DNA from: Pseudomonadota bacterium
GTDB lineage: Bacteria > Desulfobacterota > Anaeroferrophillalia > Anaeroferrophillales > Tharpellaceae
DNA length: 31,732 nucleotides
Reading direction: 5' to 3'
Assembly (NCBI GenBank): GCA_030641485.1
Contig: DAOWHJ010000128.1
Location: forward strand, 1-31,732
The translations under genes and the position numbers were made by a program. Position 1 is the first letter of the stretch. Each line of letters starts with the position of its first letter. Below the pieces are notes generated by a model. The model made no database searches. It saw only the letters and a list, made by a program, of their open reading frames with translations, and was not told the origin of the DNA. Shown here in pieces: positions 31,273 through 31,732 of the stretch.

Positions 31273-31732
31273 TGACTAAAGTTCACCCAACTGCAATCGT
31301 CTCAGATCAGGCGACCCTCGCAGATGATGTCTGCATTGGCCCCTATACAATAATTGAAGGAGAGGTCGAACTTGGCAAAGGAACTGTAGTCGAACATCAC
31401 GCAACCGTCAAGGGCAAGACCGTAATCGGCGATTCCTGCCGCATCTACCCCTATGCGCTGGTGGGCACCGACCCTCAGGACCTTAAACATAAAGGGGGGC
31501 AATCTGAGCTTATTATTGGCAACAACACAGTTATCAGAGAGTACGCAACCATCAGCCGGGGCACGGAATTAGATGGCGGGTTCACCAGAATTGGCTCCAA
31601 CAACTTCATTATGGCCTATTGTCACATTGCCCACGACTGCCAGCTCGGAGACCACATCATCCTCTCCAACGGAGCCACCGTTGCGGGCCACTGCGAGGTT
31701 GGTGATTACGCCACCATCGGAGGCTTAAGTGC
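31272..31732 (+). CDS. lpxA: UDP-N-acetylglucosamine acyltransferase (5' part)
   Basis: About 153 N-terminal residues are visible before the window ends. LpxA performs the first step of lipid A synthesis, transferring a hydroxyacyl chain to UDP-GlcNAc. The sequence shows left-handed beta-helix hexapeptide repeats (IHP-type start HPTAIVSDQATLADDV, then IGPYTIIEG, VEHHATVKG), the GTDPQDLKHKG segment, REYATISRGT, and the catalytic-His region YCHIAHDCQLG. The ATG overlaps the fabZ stop by one base. GGAG is about 10 nt upstream. Confidence 0.95.
   Translation, partial: MTKVHPTAIVSDQATLADDVCIGPYTIIEGEVELGKGTVVEHHATVKGKTVIGDSCRIYPYALVGTDPQDLKHKGGQSELIIGNNTVIREYATISRGTELDGGFTRIGSNNFIMAYCHIAHDCQLGDHIILSNGATVAGHCEVGDYATIGGLS

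Noticed and set aside
1..31732. CRISPR arrays, tRNA and rRNA genes, and sigma-54 promoters
   Set aside because: No regularly spaced direct repeats, no cloverleaf-type sequence, no rRNA segments and no good TGGCAC-N5-TTGC match were found by eye; a covariance-model and motif search would be needed to exclude weak cases.

Overview
The window reads as chromosomal DNA of a Gram-negative, LPS-making bacterium with moderate GC. The closest fit is Desulfobacterota (the former Deltaproteobacteria). Three things point there: a run of lysS, lolC, lolD, bamA, skp, fabZ and lpxA; dense, multi-domain two-component signalling; and a heme-sensor kinase of a type common in that group. A genus cannot be named from the sequence. 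No rRNA, tRNA, CRISPR array, prophage or intact transposase gene was seen.

Region 1 (1-13517, minus strand) is a signalling cluster. In transcription order it holds a heme-binding Tll0287-like/PAS/PAS hybrid kinase, a two-TM kinase with an LHNIGNA H-box, a soluble receiver-kinase, a remnant of a receiver end, a PAS kinase-receiver hybrid, an NtrC-type sigma-54 activator, a small unknown protein, a PhnD-like periplasmic-domain kinase, a receiver-HDOD protein, and the start of another receiver protein cut by the window edge. Small gaps and overlaps suggest two or three operons. Gaps of 299 nt and 175 nt carry inverted repeats or gene debris.

Region 2 (13518-21268) is mixed. It holds a Ser-rich lipoprotein and a DUF4105/Lnb-like periplasmic protein, a WaaP/InaA-type sugar kinase overlapping pyrF tail to tail, a 3D-domain lipoprotein, a small membrane ORF interrupted by an in-frame TGA (possible selenoprotein) followed by a Cys-containing duplicated-domain protein, and on the minus strand kdsB, an HNH protein and a divergent moaE-like gene. 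Several dispersed hairpin or inverted-repeat elements lie between the genes.

Region 3 (21437-31732, plus strand) is envelope and housekeeping. It holds a Lys/Ala-rich coiled-coil protein, two TPR proteins, lysS, lolC, an unannotated-looking 45-aa ORF, lolD, bamA, skp, fabZ and a partial lpxA. lpxD, usually between skp and fabZ, is absent here. A short TIR element sits between bamA and skp.

The best candidates for something undescribed are the TGA-interrupted small membrane protein at 18885-19085 with its Cys-containing neighbour, and the 45-aa ORF embedded between lolC and lolD.
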